Assembly: GCA_027018875.1 (NCBI GenBank)
Contig: JALUYA010000047.1
Location: 1 to 64,000, forward strand
Direction of reading: 5' to 3'
From: Gammaproteobacteria bacterium
Lineage (GTDB): Bacteria > Pseudomonadota > Gammaproteobacteria > JAKDMP01
DNA length: 64,000 bases
Part shown: piece after piece, positions 39,835-48,112 of the stretch
Numbering within the stretch: position 1 is the stretch's first letter
Layout: each line of letters begins with the position of its first letter
Translations under genes and position numbers: made by a program
The notes under the pieces: model-generated
Database searches by the model: none
What the model saw: only the letters and a program-made list of their open reading frames with translations
What the model was told of the DNA's origin: nothing

Positions 39835-41637
39835 ATGAGGCCCCGAACTGAAGTACAATTCAGGTCTCTTCGCCGGGCAATGACACAGGCTGACCTAATG
39901 AGCGACAAACCTCTCGATCCGGCATACCTGCGGCAACAGATCGTCGGCGTGGACTCGACCTTCAAGACCCCCTTTGGCGAGCGGCTCTTGTTTTATTGCG
40001 ATTACACGGCATCGGGACGCTGCCTGCGCTTCATCGAGACCTACCTGCAAGACCTGCAACGGATCTACGCCAACACCCACACGGAGGATGACATCACCGG
40101 GCGAAGCATGAGCCGGTTGCTGCGCGCGGCCGAAGCCGGCATCAAGCGCTCGGTGAACGCCGGCCCGAACGGGTGCATTGTCGCCTGCGGCACCGGCGCA
40201 ACCGGGGCAATCGACAAGTTGCAGCAAATCGTCGGGGTCGCGCTGGCACCGGCGACCCGCAAGAATATCCAGGCCCTGATGAGGGCGGCGAACCCGGATC
40301 TGCAGGATGAGGATATCGACGCACTCTTCGCGAAGCGGCAACCGGTGGTATTCATCGGTCCCTATGAACATCACTCGAACGAGCTGTCCTGGCGCGAATC
40401 GCTGGCGACCACGGTCAGGGTCCGCATGGATGCCGACGGCGGTATCGACCTGGATCATCTCGAGGAGCTGTTGCGCCAGCCCGCGTACCAGAATCGACTG
40501 CGCATCGGGTCTTTTTCCGCGGCCTCGAATGTGACCGGCATGCGCACCGAGGTACACCGCATTGCCAGCCTATTGCATCGCTACGGCGCGATCGCCTGCT
40601 TCGACTATGCCGCCTGCGCGCCCTACGTCACAATCGACATGAATCCCGAGCCGTCGGGCGAGGAGGATGATCCTTCGATCGACGCGATTTTCATCTCGCC
40701 CCACAAGTTTCTCGGCGGCCCCGGCGCCAGCGGAATTCTCGTCTTCAACCAACGCATCTACCACCGCGAGCTGCCGCCCAGCGTGAGCGGAGGAGGAACG
40801 GTCGATTACGTGAGTCCGGACAGCCAGGATTTCATCCGCGATATCGAGGAGCGGGAAAAGGCCGGTACGCCCGGGGTGCTGCAAACGCTCAAGGCGGGGC
40901 TGGTGTTCCAAGTCAAGGATCGGGTCGGCGTCGAGCGTATCGAGCGCAGGGAGAACGAACTGACCCGGCGCGCCCTGGAAAGCTGGGGAAAGAACGAGCG
41001 CATAGAGATACTCGGAAATCCCGACCCGGCGCGGCGAATCGGTATCATTTCATTTAATATAAAAAGTCCGAAGGGCGGCTACCTGCATCACAAGTTCGTT
41101 ACGGCGCTACTGAACGACCTGTTCGGCATCCAGTCCCGGGCCGGCTGTTCCTGCGCCGGGCCCTACGGTCACAGATTGCTGCGGATCAACCGCGGCACCT
41201 CGGAGCGTTTCCGCGAAGTGGTCCAGGATGGCCACTGCGGCATGAAGCCGGGCTGGTGCCGGGTGGGGCTGCACTGGGTGATGGATGACGCCGAGGCCGA
41301 GTACGTGATCGCTGCCGTGCACCTGGTCGCGCACCAGGGTTACTTGTTTCTACGCTTATACGACTTCGACCTGCACAGCGGTACATGGACGCATCGAAGC
41401 GCGGTGGATACCTTGCCCAGCTTCTCGCTGGAGGCGGCGCTCGGCGGCCCCGCCGCAGAACCCGAGGTGGTGCCGCTTGCAACCCGCAGGCACCTCTACG
41501 ATCACTACCTGGCCGAGGCGAAACGCTGGGCCGAGCGGCTGCAAAACGAGCCTCCCGGTTCGTCGGCGACCCTGGCGGGCGAGCTTGGCGACCTGCAGTT
41601 CTTCCCGTTGCCGGGCGCCGCCTCGCAGCAACACTAG
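39835..41637 (+). CDS. Class V aminotransferase-fold PLP enzyme, SufS/CsdA-related, with C-terminal extension
   Basis: 600 residues, against about 400 for SufS. The ATG at 39835 has GGAG 7 nt upstream; ATGs at 39880 and 39898 are alternatives. The PLP fold shows CGTGATGAIDKLQQIVG, IGPYEHHSNELSWRES, FSAASNVTGMRTEV, CFDYAACAPYV and the PLP-lysine motif IFISPHKFLGGPGASGIL. FGIQSRAGCSCAGPYGHRLL places two Cys at the position of the mobile persulfide-loop Cys of SufS. About 150 further residues have no recognised domain. Desulfurase, selenocysteine lyase or another beta-lyase activity is possible. The lack of suf or isc neighbours argues against a housekeeping Fe-S role. Confidence 0.82.
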   Translation: MRPRTEVQFRSLRRAMTQADLMSDKPLDPAYLRQQIVGVDSTFKTPFGERLLFYCDYTASGRCLRFIETYLQDLQRIYANTHTEDDITGRSMSRLLRAAEAGIKRSVNAGPNGCIVACGTGATGAIDKLQQIVGVALAPATRKNIQALMRAANPDLQDEDIDALFAKRQPVVFIGPYEHHSNELSWRESLATTVRVRMDADGGIDLDHLEELLRQPAYQNRLRIGSFSAASNVTGMRTEVHRIASLLHRYGAIACFDYAACAPYVTIDMNPEPSGEEDDPSIDAIFISPHKFLGGPGASGILVFNQRIYHRELPPSVSGGGTVDYVSPDSQDFIRDIEEREKAGTPGVLQTLKAGLVFQVKDRVGVERIERRENELTRRALESWGKNERIEILGNPDPARRIGIISFNIKSPKGGYLHHKFVTALLNDLFGIQSRAGCSCAGPYGHRLLRINRGTSERFREVVQDGHCGMKPGWCRVGLHWVMDDAEAEYVIAAVHLVAHQGYLFLRLYDFDLHSGTWTHRSAVDTLPSFSLEAALGGPAAEPEVVPLATRRHLYDHYLAEAKRWAERLQNEPPGSSATLAGELGDLQFFPLPGAASQQH

Positions 41638-41664
41638 CAGCCTCCGTCGGGGGCGGGCCCGGAC

Positions 41665-42879
41665 CTACTCAAAGCTCACGGCCGTCTTGATGGCATTGTG
41701 GGCCGCCTTGTTCCGGTTGATCTCGATCATCTTGCGGTAGTCGCGGAGGGGGAATTTGTGGGTCAACATGTCGGCTACATGAATCTTGCCGCAAGCCATC
41801 ATCTGCAGGGCCATCCGAAAGGCATGTTTCGGCCCTTCCCGGGTTTTGTTGTAGCCGTAGGCATACGACCCCTTGATGGTCTGGATCTTGAGCCAGAGCG
41901 GCGTGAGATCCAGTTTTACCTCCTTCCCGATCCCCACGACGCTTATGGTGCCGCCGGCGGTCGTGACCCGGAGCGCGGTGTTCAGCGTCGGGGTACGGGC
42001 CACTATGTCGTAGACCCGGTCGAAGCCGCCCATCAGGAGTTTCTCCCCCAGCAGCGGCTTGTAGGCCCGGGCCCCGGTGATATTAACGCCGGCCTCCATG
42101 ATGCCGCCGTTAATGACCCGATCGGCGCCGCAGTCCTTGATATACCCGGCATGGAACGGGGAAGGTTCAACCACGGTGATGTCACAGCCGATATCCAGTG
42201 CCCGGATTACCTTGACCACCAGGGAACCGATAACCCCGCCGCCGATCACCAGCACTTTTTCCCGGTTGGAGGGAAGATTGTCCAGCACCGCCTGGAGGGC
42301 CACCGCCAAGGGCTCGGTGAGGGTCGCCGCCTCCGGGCTCACGCGCGAGGGAACGCGGTATACCTGGCTCCGATGAGCCACCAGGTATGGCGCGAATCCC
42401 CCGTTGATATCCCGGCACAGGCCCGCGAACATCCCCGGGGAGAAGTTTCCCCGGGCAAAATTCTCGCAACTGGCCGGCCGGCCTTCCCGGCAACTGCAGC
42501 ATTCCGGGGCGATGCCCCGGGTGGTACAGTTGAGCATGGGCGCGATGGTTACGAAGTCCCCTTCTTCGAGGTCTCCCGCCTCCGCGCCGGTTTCCACGAT
42601 CCAGCCGCAGACCTCATGGCCGGGCACGCAGGGAAAAGAGGTGAAGGGAGAGGCCGTGGGAGAATCGCGCATGAGAATGAGGCTGAGATCACTCCCGCAG
42701 AAACCGCAGAGCCGGGTTTTGATCTTTACCCACTGGGGGGAAGGCAGGGAGGGTTGCGGAACGTCGGCCAGCCCGATCGCGGCAAAAGGCCCCTGGTAAC
42801 AGAACCGGGGGCTGATCGGGCGAAGCAACCGCAGGGCGAGAAACCGGGGGGTGTTCACGCGCAGCAGCAGTGCCTCCAT
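41665..42879 (-). CDS. Zinc-dependent medium-chain alcohol dehydrogenase
   Basis: 404 residues. The catalytic zinc site (CGFCGSDLSLIL, PGHEVCGWIVE) and a structural-zinc-like cysteine cluster (APECCSCREGRPASCENF) are present. The NAD(P) Rossmann motif is VLVIGGGVIGSLVVKVIRAL. The cofactor region gives no clear NAD/NADP preference. It lies 4 nt after the ThDP-enzyme gene on the minus strand and is third in the SCP2-ThDP-dehydrogenase operon. It probably reduces or oxidises the ketol or aldehyde formed or consumed by the ThDP enzyme. The length is somewhat greater than typical (~350). Confidence 0.88.
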   Translation of the reverse strand: MEALLLRVNTPRFLALRLLRPISPRFCYQGPFAAIGLADVPQPSLPSPQWVKIKTRLCGFCGSDLSLILMRDSPTASPFTSFPCVPGHEVCGWIVETGAEAGDLEEGDFVTIAPMLNCTTRGIAPECCSCREGRPASCENFARGNFSPGMFAGLCRDINGGFAPYLVAHRSQVYRVPSRVSPEAATLTEPLAVALQAVLDNLPSNREKVLVIGGGVIGSLVVKVIRALDIGCDITVVEPSPFHAGYIKDCGADRVINGGIMEAGVNITGARAYKPLLGEKLLMGGFDRVYDIVARTPTLNTALRVTTAGGTISVVGIGKEVKLDLTPLWLKIQTIKGSYAYGYNKTREGPKHAFRMALQMMACGKIHVADMLTHKFPLRDYRKMIEINRNKAAHNAIKTAVSFE

Positions 42880-42883
42880 TGCC

Positions 42884-44551
42884 TTACTCCACCTTGAGAG
42901 CCTGTTCGAACATGATGGTTGCCGGACTGGTCACGGTGGGATCGGTCAGCACATTGATACAGGAGGGTTTGTTGGCGGCCATGGCCCGCTTCAGCGCGGG
43001 GACGATCTGCTCGTCCCGGGTCACAAATTCGCCGTATCCCCCCAGCCCCTCGACCATCTTTTCGTAGTGCCGCCGGCCAAGTTCCGAACACTGGAGCCGC
43101 TCTTTGCCCAGGGTCAACTCCTGGCCGTGCTTGATCATCCCCCAGGCACAGTCGTTGTTGATCACGCACACGAAGGGAATGTTGTGGCGGACCGCCGTAT
43201 CGAATTCCATGGCATTGAAGCCGAAGGATCCATCCCCGTTGAGCACCACCACCTGCTTGTCCGGCCGGGCCAGCTTGGCCGCTATCGCGTAAGGGATCCC
43301 GGTGCCCAGGCACCCGAACAGGTTGCCCGTGGGGGTGAGGACCCCGGCCCGCTCCCGCGAGCGCAGACCCACCAGGCCAAAATAGGTGGTGTCGCCGCCA
43401 TCGACCACATAGAGCGCCTCCTCCCCGGCCGCTTCCTGGACCTGCGCCACCAGCCGGATGGGATGTATCGGCTCGGATGGGCTCTCCCGTTGCCTGAGTT
43501 CCGAATCCATGAATGCCCGGGAGGCGTTGCGAAGATCGGTGATCCAGCCCGTATGATCCCGCTGCTCCACGTGGGGCAGCATATGCTCCAGAACCGATGC
43601 CACGTCTCCCGGCAGCCCCACATCGGCGCTGCGGTTGCGGTCTATCTCATGGGGATCCACATCGATCCGCACCACCTTCGCCTCCGGAAAAATCCCCCCG
43701 AACTGGAGGGTCCAGTTGAATCGGATCCCGGCGGCGATGATCACATCGGCGCGGGAAAGCCCCAGGGTCATCCCCGCAAACCCGGTGTCGATAACACACA
43801 GGGGATGGGAATCCGGCAACACCCCCCGGCCGTTGTTGAGCAGCAGGAAGGGTATTCCCGCCTTTTCCACGAAGGCCCGCAGATCCTGGTCCGAGCGGCT
43901 GAATCCCACCCCGCTACCGCCTAGGAAAATGGGCTTTTTCGCCCCGTTGATCAGTTCCGCCGCCCTTTTCAAGGCACGGTCACCGGGATGGCAGGTGAAT
44001 TTCCGCGTACCTCCGGCCAACCCCGGGGCAATTTCCCCCGGAACCTTCGCGTTGAGTATATCGGGCGGGAGTTCCAGGAAAACCGGTCCCGGCCTGCCCT
44101 GCATGGCATGGCGAAAGGCGGTGGCCAGGTACTCGGGGATGCGCGCGGGATCGTGGCAGGTGGCGGCCCACTTGACCACCGGCTTGACCATATCCATCTG
44201 GTTCATCTCCTGCAACGCTCCGCGGAGGTCGTCCCGGATCGGGGACCGGCCGCAAAGCACCAGGAGGGGGGCATTGTCCAGGTGGGCGTTTACGATTCCG
44301 GTAAGGGCGTTGGTGAATCCGGGGCCGGCCGTGACCAGGCATACCCCGGGGTTTCCCGTGTAGATGGACCAGGCGTGAGCCATCATGGCCGCGGCCTGTT
44401 CGTGGCGCACGTCTATGGCCCTGATTCCGTATTCGGTGAACCCATCGAGGATCTGTTCTATGTGCCCCCCGGAAAGGCCGAATGCCATCTCGACCCGTTC
44501 CACCTCCTTCAGGTATTTCGCTACCAGGTGACCCCCATAAATTCGTGCCAT
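42884..44551 (-). CDS. ThDP-dependent enzyme of the acetolactate synthase / hydroxyacyl-CoA lyase family
   Basis: 555 residues; strong AGGAGG 5 nt before the ATG. The N-terminal PYR domain has GIRAIDVRHEQAAAMMAHA with the catalytic Glu that activates ThDP, then GVCLVTAGPGFTNALTGI. The central domain is present (PIFLGGSGVGFS). The C-terminal PP domain carries the ThDP motif VVLNGDGSFGFNAMEFDTAV ... VCVINND. No ilvN regulatory subunit and no other branched-chain amino acid genes are adjacent. It may be a carboligase, a 2-hydroxyacyl-CoA lyase-like enzyme or a decarboxylase. The downstream dehydrogenase and upstream SCP2-like protein argue for a role with hydrophobic or acyl substrates. Confidence 0.88.
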   Translation of the reverse strand: MARIYGGHLVAKYLKEVERVEMAFGLSGGHIEQILDGFTEYGIRAIDVRHEQAAAMMAHAWSIYTGNPGVCLVTAGPGFTNALTGIVNAHLDNAPLLVLCGRSPIRDDLRGALQEMNQMDMVKPVVKWAATCHDPARIPEYLATAFRHAMQGRPGPVFLELPPDILNAKVPGEIAPGLAGGTRKFTCHPGDRALKRAAELINGAKKPIFLGGSGVGFSRSDQDLRAFVEKAGIPFLLLNNGRGVLPDSHPLCVIDTGFAGMTLGLSRADVIIAAGIRFNWTLQFGGIFPEAKVVRIDVDPHEIDRNRSADVGLPGDVASVLEHMLPHVEQRDHTGWITDLRNASRAFMDSELRQRESPSEPIHPIRLVAQVQEAAGEEALYVVDGGDTTYFGLVGLRSRERAGVLTPTGNLFGCLGTGIPYAIAAKLARPDKQVVVLNGDGSFGFNAMEFDTAVRHNIPFVCVINNDCAWGMIKHGQELTLGKERLQCSELGRRHYEKMVEGLGGYGEFVTRDEQIVPALKRAMAANKPSCINVLTDPTVTSPATIMFEQALKVE

Positions 44552-44624
44552 GACATCCTCCTGCTCAGCAGATCAACGGAGCGGTGCCGGGGAGCAGACC
44601 CCGACCGGCGATTTTTATGGCCGG

Positions 44625-44984
44625 TCAGAGGATCAGTTTCACCCCGTCAGTAAACCATTGCGCAAAATAGGCCATCCCCTCCACCTTCAGTTTCCCCCCG
44701 GCCGCGGCCAGGAAGGATGCTTCGTCGCTTGCGGCGGACATTACCCTGAAGGCGGTACCGGCATCGGACCAGACGAGTGCCACATCGAAGCCGGCATGAT
44801 CGCCTCCACCCCGTGACGATATTCGCCCCCGGTCGAACAGGAAAAGCCGACCCCGCCTGCCATCGGTGGTCTTTATGAGAATTCGGGCCCTCATGGTAGC
44901 GATATATTTTTTGAACCGCAGGTTTTTTTCAGAGGCCTTTTTCAATTTACGGTAAAGAACCAGGAGCAGGATGGAGAATCTCAT
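44625..44984 (-). CDS. SCP2-like (sterol-carrier fold) small protein
   Basis: 119 residues. GAGGAG precedes the ATG at 44984. After an N-terminal amphipathic stretch (MRFSILLLVLYRKLKKASEK) it shows RILIKTTDGRRGRLFLFDRGRI, DVALVWSDAGTAFRVMSAAS and GKLKVEGMAYFAQWFTDGVKLIL. This is the pattern of SCP2 proteins ('D..l.f.d...a...l..G...G...gd...l..f'). It would bind a hydrophobic ligand in the cytoplasm. It is first in the three-gene minus-strand operon with the ThDP enzyme and the alcohol dehydrogenase, so it could present a lipid-like substrate to them. This is inference from context. Confidence 0.7.
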   Translation of the reverse strand: MRFSILLLVLYRKLKKASEKNLRFKKYIATMRARILIKTTDGRRGRLFLFDRGRISSRGGGDHAGFDVALVWSDAGTAFRVMSAASDEASFLAAAGGKLKVEGMAYFAQWFTDGVKLIL

Positions 44985-45181
44985 AGGATTTTCTCCTCAG
45001 TCCCTGTTATAAGCCAAGTATTGCATTGGAGCGCTCAAGCTTTGCACGGGTTTTCGTGGCAAGACGACGGCGAGATTTCGAGTATAAGCCGAGCGCGGAA
45101 AAATAGCCAGGGAAAGGTTCCGGCAGCGCATTCCGGGTTCAATACAAGAGCACCCCGGCACGCACCCGAGGCGGGAGCGCC

Positions 45182-46195
45182 TCATTCCTTTCCGGACGCA
45201 CCCCGCCGCCCGGGCGCGAGCAGCCCGCACCGCCGCAGGCGGGAGCGGAACTGGTGATACCCCAGCCCCAGGCTCTCGGCGGCATGCCCCTGATGTCCGC
45301 CCGCGCGCTCAAGCGCCCGCGCCAAGAGGGTCCGCTCGCTTGCGCCCAGCCACTCATCCAGTTTGAGCGGCGGCTCCGGAAGCGCCGCGGGAAGCGGCGC
45401 AAAGGCCCCGGCAAAGGGATCCAGGCACAGCCGTTCGACCGGTTCGCCCGCGGCCACGTGAAACAACGAGCGTTCGACCGCGTTGCGCAACTCCCGCACG
45501 TTGCCCGGCCACGAATGGCTCCGCAACGCGGCCAGCGCAATCTCGCCAAAGCCCGGAAACAGGCTGCGGCCAAACTCGCGGGCGGCCCGAACCGCAAAAT
45601 GTTCCGCCAACAGAATCACGTCATCGCCCCGCTCGCGTAGCGGCGGCACGGCAATCACGTCGAAGGCGAGCCGATCGAGCAGGTCCGCGCGAAACCGCCC
45701 CGCATCGACCTCGGTGCGTAAATCGATATTCGCCGCCCCGATTATGCGCACATCGACCCGGCGGAGGCCGGTTCCGCCGACCCGCTCGAACTCGCCGTAC
45801 TCGATGGCGCGCAGCAATTTTTCCTGCAGCCGCGGCGACATGGTAGCCACTTCGTCGAGGAACAGAGTGCCGCCATCGGCGCGTTCGAAGCGCCCGCTGC
45901 GCGCCCCCCGGGCGCCGGTAAAGGCCCCTCCCTCGTGACCGAACAGCTCACTGTCGAGCAGGGTCTCGGTCAGGGCCGCGCAGTTCACCTTGACCAGCGG
46001 CCCCTGCCACCGTGGAGAAAGATAGTGCAGCCGGGCGGCAATCAACTCCTTGCCCGTACCCCGTTCACCCAGAACCAGCACGGGACGGTTGATTCCGGCC
46101 AGGCACGAGGTCTGCTCGACGGCCTTGAGGAAGCGGGGATGTTCACCGATAAGTGGCGGCAGCGTATCGGGCTCCAGCGCCATGAATCTAGCCAT
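45182..46195 (-). CDS. pspF: PspF, sigma-54-dependent activator of the phage-shock operon
   Basis: 337 residues (an in-frame ATG at 46183 is an alternative start). It is one AAA+ domain without a receiver domain, as in PspF: LVLGERGTGKELIAARLH (Walker A), ELFGHEGGAFTGARGAR (GAFTGA loop contacting sigma-54), GGTLFLDEVATMSP (Walker B), and RERGDDVILLAEHF. The C-terminal helix-turn-helix is GHQGHAAESLGLGYHQFRSRLRRCGL. It is divergent from pspA across a 154-nt intergenic region holding the sigma-54 promoter. In the known system PspA binds PspF and holds it inactive until membrane stress. Confidence 0.96.
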   Translation of the reverse strand: MARFMALEPDTLPPLIGEHPRFLKAVEQTSCLAGINRPVLVLGERGTGKELIAARLHYLSPRWQGPLVKVNCAALTETLLDSELFGHEGGAFTGARGARSGRFERADGGTLFLDEVATMSPRLQEKLLRAIEYGEFERVGGTGLRRVDVRIIGAANIDLRTEVDAGRFRADLLDRLAFDVIAVPPLRERGDDVILLAEHFAVRAAREFGRSLFPGFGEIALAALRSHSWPGNVRELRNAVERSLFHVAAGEPVERLCLDPFAGAFAPLPAALPEPPLKLDEWLGASERTLLARALERAGGHQGHAAESLGLGYHQFRSRLRRCGLLAPGRRGASGKE

Positions 46196-46300
46196 ATAAA
46201 CTAAACATATAGTCTATTTGACCATATATTTGAATTCTATGGGGGGGTACCTTCTGAATAATATTGCGGAATTCCGGGATTTTTCCGCTTATTGGGACTT

Positions 46301-46316
46301 TGGCACGCTGCTTGCT
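46301..46316 (+). promoter_or_regulatory. Sigma-54 (-24/-12) promoter of pspA
   Basis: TGGCACGCTGCTTGCT matches the consensus TGGCAC-N5-TTGC(A/T) perfectly and ends 33 nt before the pspA ATG. The AT-rich stretch at 46196-46250 between the divergent genes is the likely PspF binding region. PspF is encoded immediately upstream. Confidence 0.93.
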
Positions 46317-46349
46317 TTACTTTCAGCACACACATCGAGAAGTGACCTC

Positions 46350-47039
46350 ATGAGCATCTTTTCGCGTATGGGCGATATCGTCAATGCCAACCTCAATGCC
46401 ATGCTGGACCGGGCGGAAGACCCCGAGAAGGTGATTCGACTGGTTATTCAGGAGATGGAAGATACGCTGGTCGAGGTGCGCTCGGGCGCCGCCCGCCTGA
46501 TCGCCGAGCGCAAGCGACTCGAACGGCGCCTTGCCGAGACCCGGCGCGAGGTCGAGGACTGGGCCGGGAAGGCCGAACTCGCGGTGACTCATGATCGCGA
46601 GGATCTGGCCATCGCCGCCCTGGAGGAAAAGCGCCAGGCCGAGCATGACCTTGCCATACTGGAACAAGAAAATAGCGCCATCACCACGGAACTGGCCGCG
46701 CTGGACGAAGATATCGGCCACCTGCAGGTCAAGCTGGATGAGGCCAAGACCCGGCAAAAGACGTTGCTGCTGCGCCAACGCACCGCCTCCCAGCGGTTGC
46801 GGACCCGCCAGAGTCTCTATGATGGTCGCCTCGATCGGGCGCTGGATCGCTTCGAACATTACGAGCAACGGGTGCAGCAGTTGCAGGCCAAGGTCGAATC
46901 CTATGACCTGGGCCGTAACCCCGACCTGCGGAGCCGATTCCACGATCTCGAGATGAGCACGGAGGTGGCTTCCGAACTCGAAAGCCTGCGCCGTAAACTA
47001 GGCAAGGCGGCGGCGGACGATCATTCCACGGAGGCCTGA
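46350..47039 (+). CDS. pspA: PspA, membrane-stress effector (ESCRT-III fold)
   Basis: 229 residues from the ATG at 46350; the frame is open from 46218, but that part covers the promoter. MSIFSRMGDIVNANLNAMLD is the amphipathic N-terminal helix that binds stressed membranes. The rest is a long coiled coil (residues ~25-190), then RNPDLRSRFHDLEMSTEVASELESLRR. It binds and inhibits PspF, and on the membrane preserves proton-motive force. First gene of the operon, 2 nt before pspB. Confidence 0.97.
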   Translation: MSIFSRMGDIVNANLNAMLDRAEDPEKVIRLVIQEMEDTLVEVRSGAARLIAERKRLERRLAETRREVEDWAGKAELAVTHDREDLAIAALEEKRQAEHDLAILEQENSAITTELAALDEDIGHLQVKLDEAKTRQKTLLLRQRTASQRLRTRQSLYDGRLDRALDRFEHYEQRVQQLQAKVESYDLGRNPDLRSRFHDLEMSTEVASELESLRRKLGKAAADDHSTEA

Positions 47040-47041
47040 AG

Positions 47042-47281
47042 ATGAATGTCATCGGCATCATTGCCGTTACTTTTGTTGCCTTGTTCTTGACCATCGTGGT
47101 GCCGTTGTGGCTGATCCTGCACTACAGCACCCGCTGGCGCCAGGGCCGGGGGCTCGGACGCGCCGATCGCGAGCGGTTCGAGTCCTTGTGGCTCAGCGCC
47201 CGAAAACTGCGCCAACGAATGAACGAGATTGAAGCCATCCTCGATGGCGATTCTCCCAATTGGAGGCGCGACGATGATTGA
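47042..47281 (+). CDS. pspB: PspB, inner-membrane sensor
   Basis: 79 residues: one N-terminal transmembrane helix (IGIIAVTFVALFLTIVVPLWLIL), then HYSTRWRQGRG and a leucine-rich helix FESLWLSARKLRQRMNEIEAILD with the W-x-x-A pattern of PspB. Together with PspC it relays membrane stress to PspA. The stop overlaps the next gene by 8 nt. Confidence 0.95.
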   Translation: MNVIGIIAVTFVALFLTIVVPLWLILHYSTRWRQGRGLGRADRERFESLWLSARKLRQRMNEIEAILDGDSPNWRRDDD

Positions 47282-47549
47282 TTCCACCCGCAGGGGCATC
47301 CGGGCCATATTGCGCGGACGAACCCTGCAGCGCGATCCCGACCGTGGCTGGATACTTGGCGTCTGCGCCGGATTCGCGGAGTACTTCGGCCTGCCGGTGA
47401 CCCTGGTACGGATTCTCGCCGTGGCCGGACTCCTGCTCCTCACCGTCGTCACCCTGACGGCCTACCTGAGCGCGGCACTGCTGCTGCCACGGCGTGGTTT
47501 TCGCGCCCTGCCAACCCGGCGAGGACACGGCCCGAGGCGATATTCATGA
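47274..47549 (+). CDS. pspC: PspC-domain protein, first copy
   Basis: 91 residues from the ATG at 47274 (overlapping the pspB stop). LQRDPDRGWILGVCAGFAEY then FGLPVTLVRILAVAGLLLLT is the PspC signature, followed by a transmembrane helix and AALLLPRR. The C-terminal regulatory tail of typical PspC is missing. It overlaps the second pspC by 4 nt. Confidence 0.9.
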   Translation: MIDSTRRGIRAILRGRTLQRDPDRGWILGVCAGFAEYFGLPVTLVRILAVAGLLLLTVVTLTAYLSAALLLPRRGFRALPTRRGHGPRRYS

Positions 47550-47956
47550 ACGTTCGCCACGAGGATTACCGCCTGCGACGCGACCCCGAAAACGGCTGGG
47601 TGCTGGGTGTTTGCGCCGGGCTCGCGGAGTACTTCGGCCTGCCGGTGGCCCTGGTCCGGATCCTCACCATGGCCGGGCTCGTATTCTTCTCGGTACCCAC
47701 GCTGGTACTCTACTTCGCGCTGGCCCTGTTCGTGCCCCGCCGCCAGAGCAGCCTGTCGGCGGATCCCGACACCCGTCGGTTCCATCAGCGGCTGAACCGG
47801 GGAACGCACGAGGCGCTCGATGACATCGAGGCGGACATGACGACAATCGGGACCCGGCTCGAACAGGTGGAGCGCTACCTCACCTCCCGGCGGTATCGCC
47901 TCAACGAGGAATTCCGCGACCTGGCAACCGGTAACAAGCGCGGCCCCTCCGCATGA
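47546..47956 (+). CDS. pspC: PspC, second tandem copy with full C-terminal tail
   Basis: 136 residues. LRRDPENGWVLGVCAGLAEY then FGLPVALVRILTMAGLVFFS repeats the motif of the previous gene almost word for word. It continues through one transmembrane segment into a charged helical tail (FHQRLNRGTHEALDDIEADM ... LEQVERYLTSRRYRLNEEFRDL), as in canonical PspC. Its ATG overlaps the first copy's stop (ATGA). The pair looks like a tandem duplication in which only the second copy kept the tail. Confidence 0.94.
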   Translation: MNVRHEDYRLRRDPENGWVLGVCAGLAEYFGLPVALVRILTMAGLVFFSVPTLVLYFALALFVPRRQSSLSADPDTRRFHQRLNRGTHEALDDIEADMTTIGTRLEQVERYLTSRRYRLNEEFRDLATGNKRGPSA

Positions 47957-48112
47957 GGACCGCGCGCCCCCGCCCGGGCGACACTCCCCTGCGGCTTCCA
48001 TCCGCCAGGCGGGAGCAAGGGGCACCGCACACGAACCCGGCGCTTTCTGCTATTTTGCCGGGGTAGATTCGCCCAGGAACCCCCGAGAAATGCCCTCCCC
48101 AAGCCGCATCCC

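Noticed and set aside
41698-42897. 399-codon plus-strand frame opposite the zinc dehydrogenase
   Set aside because: The minus strand encodes an unmistakable medium-chain dehydrogenase; the plus frame is its mirror with no domain.
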